Shown here piece after piece: positions 41,711 through 49,264 of a stretch of 64,000 bases of DNA. The position numbers were made by a program, and so were the translations under genes. The stretch lies in NCBI GenBank assembly GCA_044225825.1, contig JBGAIB010000004.1, positions 1 to 64,000 on the forward strand. Reading direction: 5' to 3'. Positions within the stretch are counted from its first letter, which is position 1. Each line of letters starts with the position of its first letter. This stretch comes from Bog-950 sp044225825 (GTDB taxonomy: Bacteria; Bacteroidota; Bacteroidia; Chitinophagales; LD1). The notes under the pieces were generated by a model that was not told the origin of the DNA, ran no database searches, and saw only the letters and a list, made by a program, of their open reading frames with translations.

Positions 41711-41786
41711 GCAGCCCCAGCGGGGCGAACTATTTGTAGAAGATGATGGGTGTAAAATTACAGCGCTGTAGGTGCGGCCTGTGGAG
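41711..41786. repeat. Dispersed repeat, copy 2
   Basis: Starts GCAGCCCCAGCGGGGCGAAC and ends ACAGCGCTGTAGGTGCGGCC plus GTGGAG, 260 bases from copy 1. The AGCCCC/GGGGC part can form a small hairpin. The rest of the 41449-42030 gap holds copy 1, palindrome D and AT-rich sequence. Confidence 0.65.
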
Positions 41787-42030
41787 TAGGGTTGGTAATG
41801 TCATAAATTTTATCGTATAACTCTTTGCCTGTTAGGAAAGTAGCCATAGCTGCAAGGATAATATACTCGCGAGAATTAACGAACGGTTGCAGATGTTAAA
41901 ATGATAGGTAATCGGCCTGTATGCGCCTATACGGCCATATAATTCTTAAGCATAAAAAGCACAAGCGATACGCATGCGTTAGTGGGGAAACTGAAATGTT
42001 CGTAAGATTAAATTGCGTTTAGCGCATTAT

Positions 42031-44295
42031 TTATTGGTTTGGGCATCGAGAATTCACGAGCGCCTTTCCATATGCGATATCCGTGTTTGGATTGCGACCT
42101 AAGCGCAATATCGACTCTTTCCAGTAATACAAATAATTGCAATTTTGGGGCTCGAACAATGTTGCATTTTGATAGTAATCAATTGCAACAAAATAATTGC
42201 CCTCTGCAAAATAGCAGTGACCTAAATAAAGATAAGGCAGAGCATACTTATACTTTTGATTTAACCATTGAAGTTTATCCGGTTTTTTACTTGCATAAGC
42301 AGCCTTATCAATGCAGTTAATTGAGGTTTCGAAGAAAGGAATGGCTTGTTCTATATCGTAAGTTTCATAATAGTATCTTCCCTTAAGGGCATGGGCATAA
42401 AAATCCCTAGCGTTTATCTTGAGAGACTTGTTTATTAATGGAAGAGATTCTTCGTTTCTGCCAATCTGCATTAATAAATCAGCCTTATAATCATATCCAA
42501 TACTACTATAGGGGAATGTTGAAATCATTCGATCATAAACTGCTAATGCATCATAAGTTCTACCAGTTGCTAAGTAGCAGTTCGCAACATTTTCCATCGC
42601 ATCAAAATCATATGGATTGTTCCCTAATACTCTATTGCTTAATGATGCGGCTTTATAGTTTTGGTTGCCATTTAGTAGCAACGAACTATAGCTTAATAAA
42701 ACCTTGCGATTGTTAGGATCAAAAAGCAAAGCTAACCGAAAACAATAAGCAGCATCAACAGTGCTTCCCAGCGCGCTTTTACATGTGCCTAACAATCCTA
42801 ATGCTTCTGCGTCAAAAGCATTTAATGTTAGCATATTATTGGCTATCTCTGCGGTTGCTTCATAATCTTGTTGCCACAACAAGTTAGAGCCCCATTGAAG
42901 ATAAATATTACGTGAGTTTTTATTTAAATCCAACGCACGTTTAAAATTAGCGTTTGCCAATTCAAGATCTTGTGAGGCCGCATAACTTGCGGCTAAATTT
43001 AAACGCGCATACAAAAAATTGGAGTCAATGTTTAGTGCCAAAATAAATAAATGTTTGGCTGAATCGATATTCCCATTATTTAAAAGTTGTAGGCCATAGT
43101 AGTTGTATGCATATTTGTAATTATTAAACTCTCTTATCACCTGATAGGGCATTTTGATGCGGGGGTCTTTTATATTGCCGATTACCATACTTGTTGATAT
43201 AAAGGGTTCATTTTGGTCAAAATCAAAATATTGCGTTCGGTCGAATAATGCTTGGGCTTTTGTATAGTTTCCTTGTAATGCTGATACAAATCCATAATTA
43301 AACCAACCCACCCCATTGGTACTGTCAATACTAAGTCCTTTTTCATAATATTTTATACTCTGAATGGTGTCCCCTGTTTCTATGCATGAATTTGCATAAT
43401 CTAGCAAGAACGATGCGTTCTGAGGATTTAGCTCAATAGCTCTGGATAAATATTTTCGAGCGCTTATGAAATCCTTTAATTCACATAAATCGACCCCCAT
43501 TTCATATTGTGCAAAGGCATTCAAGCTATCCATTTCGATAGCACTCTTTGCGAAATTTAAAGCCTGATCCATTTTATAGGCTCGTCTAAATGCCTGTGCT
43601 GACAGTACTAGCATGTCAGAGTTATACTTTGGAAATTTATTGGTCAGTTGAATACATTTATCATAATTTCTTGTCCGGTAATAAAAATATGCAGTGGTGA
43701 TAGGACTTGTTTTTTCCATAATTGCGAGCGCAGCATCCCATAAGAGTAGGTTAACAGTTTTGACATCTGACAATCCTTCTTTGGGTTGTGTCAGCTTTAT
43801 TACATCTTCACCTACGGACAGTGAAAGAGTGATTTGTTCGCGTTCATCTATGGCCGCCCCCGAAATTGTATTAATCTGTTTGTGGGTCCATCGCCTAAAG
43901 GAATTTACTATACTCTCCATAGAGCCATCAAGCGAAAGTCCCCCAACATTTATTTTGAATTGTTTTGAATCACCATTTTGATAATCGGGTTCTCTTGACT
44001 TTTCGTGCATCCCGAACGTTTTTATGGTATTTAAGTGGTCATTTAAAATTGCCGTTGCGATTTCATTAGTCATGCCATCATTTTTTAAGCTCTCAGGCAG
44101 ATTGAGCTGATAGATGGTATAGCCATCATTACGATACTCTAAAACAAATATTACGATCAAAAAAACCAGTAATCCAAATGCAAAGGTTTTGGCTATGAAC
44201 GATAAGAGGATTTCAAAAGATTGATTGTATTTTTTTATTGTGTTCTCAATGTGCTTGAGTTTACTAGTTTTTTTCAGAAGTCCCATATTAGCCAT
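42031..44295 (-). CDS. Membrane-anchored TPR-repeat protein
   Basis: 754 residues. A basic N-terminus (MGLLKKTSKLKHIENTIKK) precedes one helix (about 40-62, FAFGLLVFLIVIFVLEY). Then about 140 residues have no clear motif. More than ten tetratricopeptide repeats (about 200-740) follow, with units such as AFAQYEMGVDLCELKDFISA and GVGWFNYGFVSALQGNYTKA. This is a scaffold for protein-protein binding, with the repeats probably in the periplasm or cytoplasm depending on orientation. By eye GC is clearly lower than in neighbouring core genes (about one third in sampled lines), and it stands alone in the repeat region; together these suggest acquisition by transfer. No partner gene is adjacent. Confidence 0.8.
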   Translation of the reverse strand: MANMGLLKKTSKLKHIENTIKKYNQSFEILLSFIAKTFAFGLLVFLIVIFVLEYRNDGYTIYQLNLPESLKNDGMTNEIATAILNDHLNTIKTFGMHEKSREPDYQNGDSKQFKINVGGLSLDGSMESIVNSFRRWTHKQINTISGAAIDEREQITLSLSVGEDVIKLTQPKEGLSDVKTVNLLLWDAALAIMEKTSPITTAYFYYRTRNYDKCIQLTNKFPKYNSDMLVLSAQAFRRAYKMDQALNFAKSAIEMDSLNAFAQYEMGVDLCELKDFISARKYLSRAIELNPQNASFLLDYANSCIETGDTIQSIKYYEKGLSIDSTNGVGWFNYGFVSALQGNYTKAQALFDRTQYFDFDQNEPFISTSMVIGNIKDPRIKMPYQVIREFNNYKYAYNYYGLQLLNNGNIDSAKHLFILALNIDSNFLYARLNLAASYAASQDLELANANFKRALDLNKNSRNIYLQWGSNLLWQQDYEATAEIANNMLTLNAFDAEALGLLGTCKSALGSTVDAAYCFRLALLFDPNNRKVLLSYSSLLLNGNQNYKAASLSNRVLGNNPYDFDAMENVANCYLATGRTYDALAVYDRMISTFPYSSIGYDYKADLLMQIGRNEESLPLINKSLKINARDFYAHALKGRYYYETYDIEQAIPFFETSINCIDKAAYASKKPDKLQWLNQKYKYALPYLYLGHCYFAEGNYFVAIDYYQNATLFEPQNCNYLYYWKESILRLGRNPNTDIAYGKALVNSRCPNQ

Positions 44296-44459
44296 TTTAT
44301 AACTATAAATACAATCATGGATCAGTTATATTGTTCTGCGCCACCTCATCAATCTCCTTCATTATTCTGCCGGTTTTTCTTAAGGCCAATTTATGAATTA
44401 ATTTGCTAATGCATAATTTAAAAGGCAAGCAAATAAATATTAATGAGATGGAAAGGAGG

Positions 44460-44741
44460 GGGAGGTGGTGTAGTGGTTTGTGGTAGTGTGTAGACCACCC
44501 CGTCAAGAATAGGTTTCACGTATTCTTGTCACCCCTCCTGGTCCCGAAGTATCGGGAAGGAGGAGAATTTAAACAGCCGCCCCGCCTTGATGTTGGATTT
44601 TTGCGGTGGAGTTGTGGTTGGTTGTAGTGTGTCGACCACCCCGTCAATAATACGCTGCACGTATTATTGCCACCCCTCCTGATCCCTAAGTATCGGGAAG
44701 GAAGGGAATTTAAACAGCCCGCCTCGCCTTGACTTTGGACT
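44460..44741. repeat. Two 141-bp direct repeats, each with two hairpins
   Basis: Unit 1 (about 44460-44600) and unit 2 (about 44601-44741) share GTAGTGTGT-GACCACCCCGTCAA, a first hairpin, CACCCCTCCTG, a second hairpin and GAATTTAAACAGCC. Hairpin 1 has arms AAGAATA/TATTCTT in unit 1 and AATAATA/TATTATT in unit 2, a compensated base-pair change. Hairpin 2 is CCTCCTGGTCCCGA...TCGGGAAGGAGG in unit 1 (44534-44563) and a diverged form in unit 2. The remaining gap 44296-44459 is AT-rich with nothing recognised. Confidence 0.75.
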
Positions 44742-44873
44742 TGTGTTCAACGCGGTGGTTGGTGGGACGCGCAACCACGCGAGGGCAGTTTGTCGGGAGT
44801 TGGGGCTAGGTTAACTGTGGCACCCGAGATGGTGTGCCCTAAACCCCGATATTTTTCACATTTTCGCGGCAGC

Positions 44874-45887
44874 ATGAAGTTTAGAGCCGAAGACATTGCC
44901 CGGTTACGGGAAATAGTGGAAACACCTGCTAAAATGGTGATTGTAACCCATCGTAACCCCGATGGCGATGCCCTTGGCGCCAGCCTGGGCTGGAAGATGT
45001 TTCTGGAAAAGAAGGGGCATGATGTGGCGTTTATATCGCCCACCAGTTTTACCGATAACCTGCGCTGGCTACCCGGCACGCAGGATATTATGGTGTATGA
45101 GAATGAAATGGGCAAAAAGCTGTGTAATGCCCGTATAGCGGGGGCGCAATATATCTGGTGTCTGGACTTTAACGCGCTGAGCCGTTTGGAGGACCTGGGA
45201 ACTGTGATATTGGAAAGCAGCGCTTTTAAGGCCATGGTGGACCACCACCAGCAGCCGGAAGACTTCGCTCAACTGATGTTCAGCGATACCACGTACTGTG
45301 CTACCGCCGAAATGATCTACGACCTGATTGCCGACTTAGGTGAAACAGATTTGATAGATGCCGCCATTGCCGAGAACCTGTATACAGGTTTGGCTACTGA
45401 CAATGGCTTTTTTCAGTTCAACAATACCACACCCAATGCCCATATGGTGGCGGCGGCGTTGCTGGGCAAGGGCGCAAGGCCCGATTTTGTGAGCGAGAAG
45501 ATCAATAACATCTTCCGCGAAACGCGTTTGCGCTTTTTTGGATACTGCCTGAACGAAAAGTTAAAACTTACCAAAAAGGGCAAAGTGGCATACATGATGC
45601 TCTCTCAGGCTGAAATCAAAAAATTTAATTTGCAGAGCGGTGACAGCGAAGGGTTGGTGAATTACCCCTTTAAGATTGAAGGAGTGGTAATGACGGCCTA
45701 CTTTAGCGAGGAGGCGGATAAGGTAAAAGTATCGTTCCGCAGCAGGGGCGATGTGGATGTAAATGCCTTTGCCCGTGCTAATTTTGAGGGTGGTGGCCAC
45801 CGCAACGCCAGCGGAGGTAAAAGCACCATAGGTTTGGCGCAAACCGAAAAGAAGTTTCTGGAAGCGCTGAACACTTTAAATTTGTAG
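44874..45887 (+). CDS. DHH-family phosphoesterase, NrnA-like
   Basis: 337 residues from ATG 44874 (MKFRAEDIARLREIV); upstream in-frame codons lie in the repeat. DHH motifs are VTHRNPDGDALGASLG (about 24-39), WCLDFNALSRL (about 95-105) and AMVDHHQQPEDFA (about 119-131), with the DHHA1 C-terminal GGGHRNASGG (about 304-313). NrnA-type enzymes degrade nanoRNA and dephosphorylate 3'-phosphoadenosine 5'-phosphate. TATTTTTC at 44850-44857 may be its -7 element. It marks the right edge of the repeat-rich region. Confidence 0.9.
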   Translation: MKFRAEDIARLREIVETPAKMVIVTHRNPDGDALGASLGWKMFLEKKGHDVAFISPTSFTDNLRWLPGTQDIMVYENEMGKKLCNARIAGAQYIWCLDFNALSRLEDLGTVILESSAFKAMVDHHQQPEDFAQLMFSDTTYCATAEMIYDLIADLGETDLIDAAIAENLYTGLATDNGFFQFNNTTPNAHMVAAALLGKGARPDFVSEKINNIFRETRLRFFGYCLNEKLKLTKKGKVAYMMLSQAEIKKFNLQSGDSEGLVNYPFKIEGVVMTAYFSEEADKVKVSFRSRGDVDVNAFARANFEGGGHRNASGGKSTIGLAQTEKKFLEALNTLNL

Positions 45888-45929
45888 AAGAAGATTTTAA
45901 TATAGCTTTCCATTACTAAAACAAGACGA

Positions 45930-47108
45930 ATGAATAACAAAGGAAAATCAGTATTGCTTACGCTTACGCTGTTTACCGGTTTGTTTACCAGTTGCAATGC
46001 CAACGGTAATAAAACCGAAACCCCGGCTACCCCGGCCGCAGAAGCCCCGGCCGCACCTGCTGCCGACCCCGGCGATGATGGCTGGAAAACCACTCCCGGC
46101 CTGTATGCCGAAATCGTGACCTCGAAAGGGACTATGGTTATAGCGCTGGAATACAAAAAAGTACCTGTAACGGTGGCTAACTTTGTAGGGCTGGCCGAAG
46201 GCAAAATCAAGAACAACGCTAAAGCGGAAGGTGTTCGCTTTTTTGATGGTTTAACGTTCCACCGTTGCATCCACAAGCCACAGCCGTTTATGATACAGGG
46301 CGGCGACCCGCAAGGCAATGGCATGGGCGGACCGGGTTATGCTTTCGGCGATGAGTTCGACTACTCGCTGAAGTTTGACAAGCCGGGTTTACTGGCAATG
46401 GCTAACTCTGGCCCTAATACCAACGGTTCGCAGTTTTTTATTACCGAAGGTATAACCAGCTGGTTGGATTATAAGCACACCATTTATGGCCGTGTAGTAC
46501 AAGGCCTGCCAATTGTTAGCCAGATTGAAAACGGTGAAGTAATGAGCAAGGTGAACATCATTCGCGTAGGTAAGGATGCCGAAGCTTTTGATGCACTGGC
46601 AGTGTGGGCTAAAAAAGACGAGCTGCTGAAGGCCAAGAGCGTAGAGTTTAACAAGCAAAAATACGAGGCGCAAACCGCCCAGTATAAGGCTGCCGTACAG
46701 CAACTGGTGGATGCCAATAAAGGCTACCAGGCTGAATGGGACAAAAAAGTAAAAGCTAAATACCCTAAAGCCAAGAAAACCGCTACCGGTTTGTATTACA
46801 TTACAGAACAGCAAGGTTCGGGCCCTAAAGCCGAGGCCTTTACCAATGTAAAAGTACATTACACCGGCACCTTGTGGGATGGTAAGAAGTTTGACAGCAG
46901 CTACGACCGCAACCAGCCGCTGCCTCTGCAGTTAGGTGTTGGTCAGGTTATACCGGGTTGGGACGAGGGTATTGCCCTGTTTAACCAGGGTGGTAAAGGT
47001 AAGTTGATCATACCTTTTTACTTAGCCTACGGCGACCGTGCTGTTGGTGCTGATATACCTGCCAAGAGCGACCTGATATTTGATGTAGAAGTGGTAGAGG
47101 TTAAGTAA
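45930..47108 (+). CDS. Cyclophilin-FKBP fusion peptidyl-prolyl isomerase, lipoprotein
   Basis: 392 residues. The lipoprotein signal peptide ends LFTGLFTSCNANG (lipobox Cys near 22), followed by a Pro/Ala linker. A cyclophilin domain covers about 55-215, with FHRCIHKPQPFMIQGGDPQG and GSQFFIT. A helical, Lys-rich linker covers about 215-285. A C-terminal FKBP domain covers about 290-392, with VKVHYTGTLWDGKKFDSSYD and VIPGWDEGIALFNQGGKGKL. Both isomerase types in one lipid-anchored protein point to folding of envelope or exported proteins. It is single and followed by a terminator. Confidence 0.9.
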   Translation: MNNKGKSVLLTLTLFTGLFTSCNANGNKTETPATPAAEAPAAPAADPGDDGWKTTPGLYAEIVTSKGTMVIALEYKKVPVTVANFVGLAEGKIKNNAKAEGVRFFDGLTFHRCIHKPQPFMIQGGDPQGNGMGGPGYAFGDEFDYSLKFDKPGLLAMANSGPNTNGSQFFITEGITSWLDYKHTIYGRVVQGLPIVSQIENGEVMSKVNIIRVGKDAEAFDALAVWAKKDELLKAKSVEFNKQKYEAQTAQYKAAVQQLVDANKGYQAEWDKKVKAKYPKAKKTATGLYYITEQQGSGPKAEAFTNVKVHYTGTLWDGKKFDSSYDRNQPLPLQLGVGQVIPGWDEGIALFNQGGKGKLIIPFYLAYGDRAVGADIPAKSDLIFDVEVVEVK

Positions 47109-47137
47109 GTATCCATCACACTTCTGTAATATTTTAC

Positions 47138-47169
47138 AAAAGGCACCTTAAGGGGTGCCTTTTGTTTTA
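47138..47169 (+). terminator. Intrinsic terminator
   Basis: AAAAGGCACC and GGTGCCTTTT form a 10-base stem with a 6-base loop, followed by further Ts. Confidence 0.85.
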
Positions 47170-47205
47170 CCGGGGCGATTATATTCGCGCCAAAAGTTTT
47201 GAGCT

Positions 47206-47751
47206 ATGAAGAAAGTAGTGGGCATACTAGTGGTGGTTGCGGCTTTGGCCGGTTGTTATCCGCGTGCAGAATGGAACACCAATAAAATTGCCATGCTGGA
47301 GAAGAAGGTTTTTGAGGATGCCAAAAACAAGGTGATTGACAGCGCCGGGGTAATGAGCTTGCTGAATGCGTACGAAACCTATGCTGCCGAAAACCCTAAA
47401 ACACCCAAAGCGGCCGAATACCTTTATAAAGCCGCTGACTTTTACCGTGCCTTAGGCAAGCCGCTGCGTGGTGTGGCATTGTATCAAAAGATATATGAGA
47501 ACTTTCCGGAGAAACGTTCGACTGCCCTGTTTTTGCAAGGTTTTGTATTTGAAAACGAAGTGGGCAACCTGGACAATGCCCAGTTGAAGTATCACCAGTT
47601 TTTAAAGGAGTTCCCTAACGATCCGCTGGCGAATGATGTGCGTTTGAGTTTGCAGAACCTGGGCAAAACACCCGAGCAGTTAGTGCAGGAGTTTATAGCC
47701 AAACAAAAACTCGACTCACTGAACCAGGCCACACAGGCGCAGGTTAAATAG
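47206..47751 (+). CDS. TPR lipoprotein
   Basis: 181 residues. The lipoprotein signal is MKKVVGILVVVAALAGCYPRAE (Cys 17). Two to three tetratricopeptide-like repeats follow (about 55-160: PKAAEYLYKAADFYRALGKP, then RSTALFLQGFVFENEVGNLD, LKYHQFLKEFPNDPLANDV), similar in style to BamD/YbgF. The envelope role is unknown. TATATTCG at 47180-47187, 18 bases before the ATG, may be its -7 element. The end overlaps the convergent folP gene by 8 bases. Confidence 0.8.
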   Translation: MKKVVGILVVVAALAGCYPRAEWNTNKIAMLEKKVFEDAKNKVIDSAGVMSLLNAYETYAAENPKTPKAAEYLYKAADFYRALGKPLRGVALYQKIYENFPEKRSTALFLQGFVFENEVGNLDNAQLKYHQFLKEFPNDPLANDVRLSLQNLGKTPEQLVQEFIAKQKLDSLNQATQAQVK

Positions 47752-48619
47752 GTGCGTTACAAGCATTAAACAGCTTAACAGCTTCTACGGCAGGTTTTAC
47801 ATCGTGTACCCGCAGGATGTTTGCTCCATTCATAAGCGCCATGGTATTGGCTACGGTGGTGGCATTTAAGGCTTCATCGGCAGTGATACCCAGCAAGCGA
47901 TACAGCATGCCCTTACGGCTGATACCCGCTAAGAGGGGCGTATTTAATTGCGTAAAGTAATTCAGGTTGTTTAGTAAGGCATAGTTGTGCTGCAGGGTTT
48001 TGCCAAAGCCAAAACCGGGGTCGATAATGATATCGTTGATACCGGTTTCCTTAAGCGTAGCGATGCGTTCACCTAAAAAGGCATACACTTCGGTTACTAC
48101 ATTATGGTAATGCGGATTTTGCTGCATGGTAGCAGGCATGCCCTGCATATGCATAATTATGATGGGCGCTTTGTGTTGTGCTACGGTAGCGGCCATATCG
48201 CTGTTATAGCGCCCTGCCGAAATATCGTTTATGAGGTGAGCCCCCTCGTGCAGGCAGGCATTGGCCACGGCACTGTGCAGGGTATCGATAGAAAGGATGG
48301 CTTGGGGAAATTGTTTTGCCAATGCTTTTACGACAGGAAGCACGCGTTCCTGTTCTTCTTGCGGGTCGATGATTTCAGCACCGGGGCGCGAACTCATGCC
48401 ACCGATATCGAGGATGGCGGCGCCTTCATTAAGGTGCTTTTCGGCCTGGGCAAGGGCAGCATCCAAACCGTTTAGTTTACCGCCGTCGTAAAACGAATCG
48501 GGGGTAAGGTTCAGGATGCCCATAACCACAGGGGAGGAGAGGGAAAGTAATTGGCCGCGGCAGTTGATGGTCATGCTACTTGGTGTTATTTGCGTTGGAT
48601 GTGGATACTTTAGGGGCAT
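47744..48619 (-). CDS. folP: Dihydropteroate synthase
   Basis: 291 residues, TIM barrel. It has VVMGILNLTPDSFYDGG (about 33-49, pterin/pyrophosphate loop), AILDIGGMSSRPGAE, LINDISAG, PIIIMHMQGMPATMQ and IIIDPGFGFGKTLQHN, the full set of family motifs. It condenses p-aminobenzoate with the pterin diphosphate in folate synthesis and is the sulfonamide target. It is divergent from the DUF1599/BT_3928 genes, an arrangement common in Bacteroidota. Confidence 0.95.
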   Translation of the reverse strand: MPLKYPHPTQITPSSMTINCRGQLLSLSSPVVMGILNLTPDSFYDGGKLNGLDAALAQAEKHLNEGAAILDIGGMSSRPGAEIIDPQEEQERVLPVVKALAKQFPQAILSIDTLHSAVANACLHEGAHLINDISAGRYNSDMAATVAQHKAPIIIMHMQGMPATMQQNPHYHNVVTEVYAFLGERIATLKETGINDIIIDPGFGFGKTLQHNYALLNNLNYFTQLNTPLLAGISRKGMLYRLLGITADEALNATTVANTMALMNGANILRVHDVKPAVEAVKLFNACNAPI

Positions 48620-48682
48620 GTGTTGTTCTAAAGTATCTTAAACCGTTATCGAAATTATCATTCATTTCTATTTTTGAAACCA

Positions 48683-48931
48683 ATGGAGAACAATACTTCG
48701 GCCCAGTTTGATGAGCAGATAAAGCGCTGTAGAGAGATATTTGAGAAGAAAACGCATGATTATGGCACTTCGTGGCGGGTATTGCGTCCGCAGTCGTTAA
48801 CCGATCAGCTTTTTATTAAGGCGCAGCGCATCCAAACGCTGGAGGAGAAGGGAACCTCGAAAGTGGATGAGGGCGTGGAGAGCGAGTTTATAGGCTTAAT
48901 TAATTACTCGATAATAGGCCTGAAACAGTAG
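48683..48931 (+). CDS. DUF1599 protein, N-terminal half (ends at amber codon)
   Basis: 82 residues from ATG 48683 with one DUF1599 domain (FEKKTHDYGTSWRVLRPQSL, LINYSIIGLKQ). Bacteroidota homologues, from memory, are single proteins of about 180 residues with two such domains. Here the first domain ends at TAG 48929-48931, and the second domain continues in the same frame after six codons. Changing TAG to CAG would restore the fusion. TATTTTTG at 48669-48676 lies 6 bases before the ATG, so the message is almost leaderless. The family is grouped with nucleotide-modification enzymes by sequence only. Confidence 0.75.
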   Translation: MENNTSAQFDEQIKRCREIFEKKTHDYGTSWRVLRPQSLTDQLFIKAQRIQTLEEKGTSKVDEGVESEFIGLINYSIIGLKQ

Positions 48932-48952
48932 CAATTAAAAGCTGATAAGCGG

Positions 48953-49222
48953 ATGGAATTACCCGAAGAGGAAACCATGCACCTGTATGATAAAGAGGTG
49001 GCCCAGATAAAAAGCCTGATGATGGCCAAGAATCACGATTACGGCGAAGCCTGGCGCGATATGCGGGTAAGTTCCTTTACCGATTTGATATTGATGAAGC
49101 TGTTGCGTATTAAGCAGATTGAAGATAACAAGGGCAAAACCCTGATAAGCGAAGGCATAGATGCGGGGTATAGTGACATTGTGAACTACGCCATTTTTGC
49201 ATTGATTAAATTGAACGAATAA
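48953..49222 (+). CDS. DUF1599 protein, C-terminal half
   Basis: 89 residues with the second DUF1599 domain (MAKNHDYGEAWRDMRVSSF, SDIVNYAIFALIKL). It is in the same frame as the first half and starts 21 bases after its stop. ATG 48953 is the first usable start. Either both halves are made separately and pair, or the amber codon is read through, or the gene is newly broken. Sequence conservation of this half (no further stop or frameshift) argues against long decay. Confidence 0.7.
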   Translation: MELPEEETMHLYDKEVAQIKSLMMAKNHDYGEAWRDMRVSSFTDLILMKLLRIKQIEDNKGKTLISEGIDAGYSDIVNYAIFALIKLNE

Positions 49223-49264
49223 ACAAAGCTGCCACAGCACTTTGTTTACTAAACCATAAAACGC

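Noticed and set aside
44296..44789. Insertion sequence between the TPR gene and nrnA
   Set aside because: No transposase frame and no flanking target duplication could be seen; only the two hairpin-bearing direct repeats.
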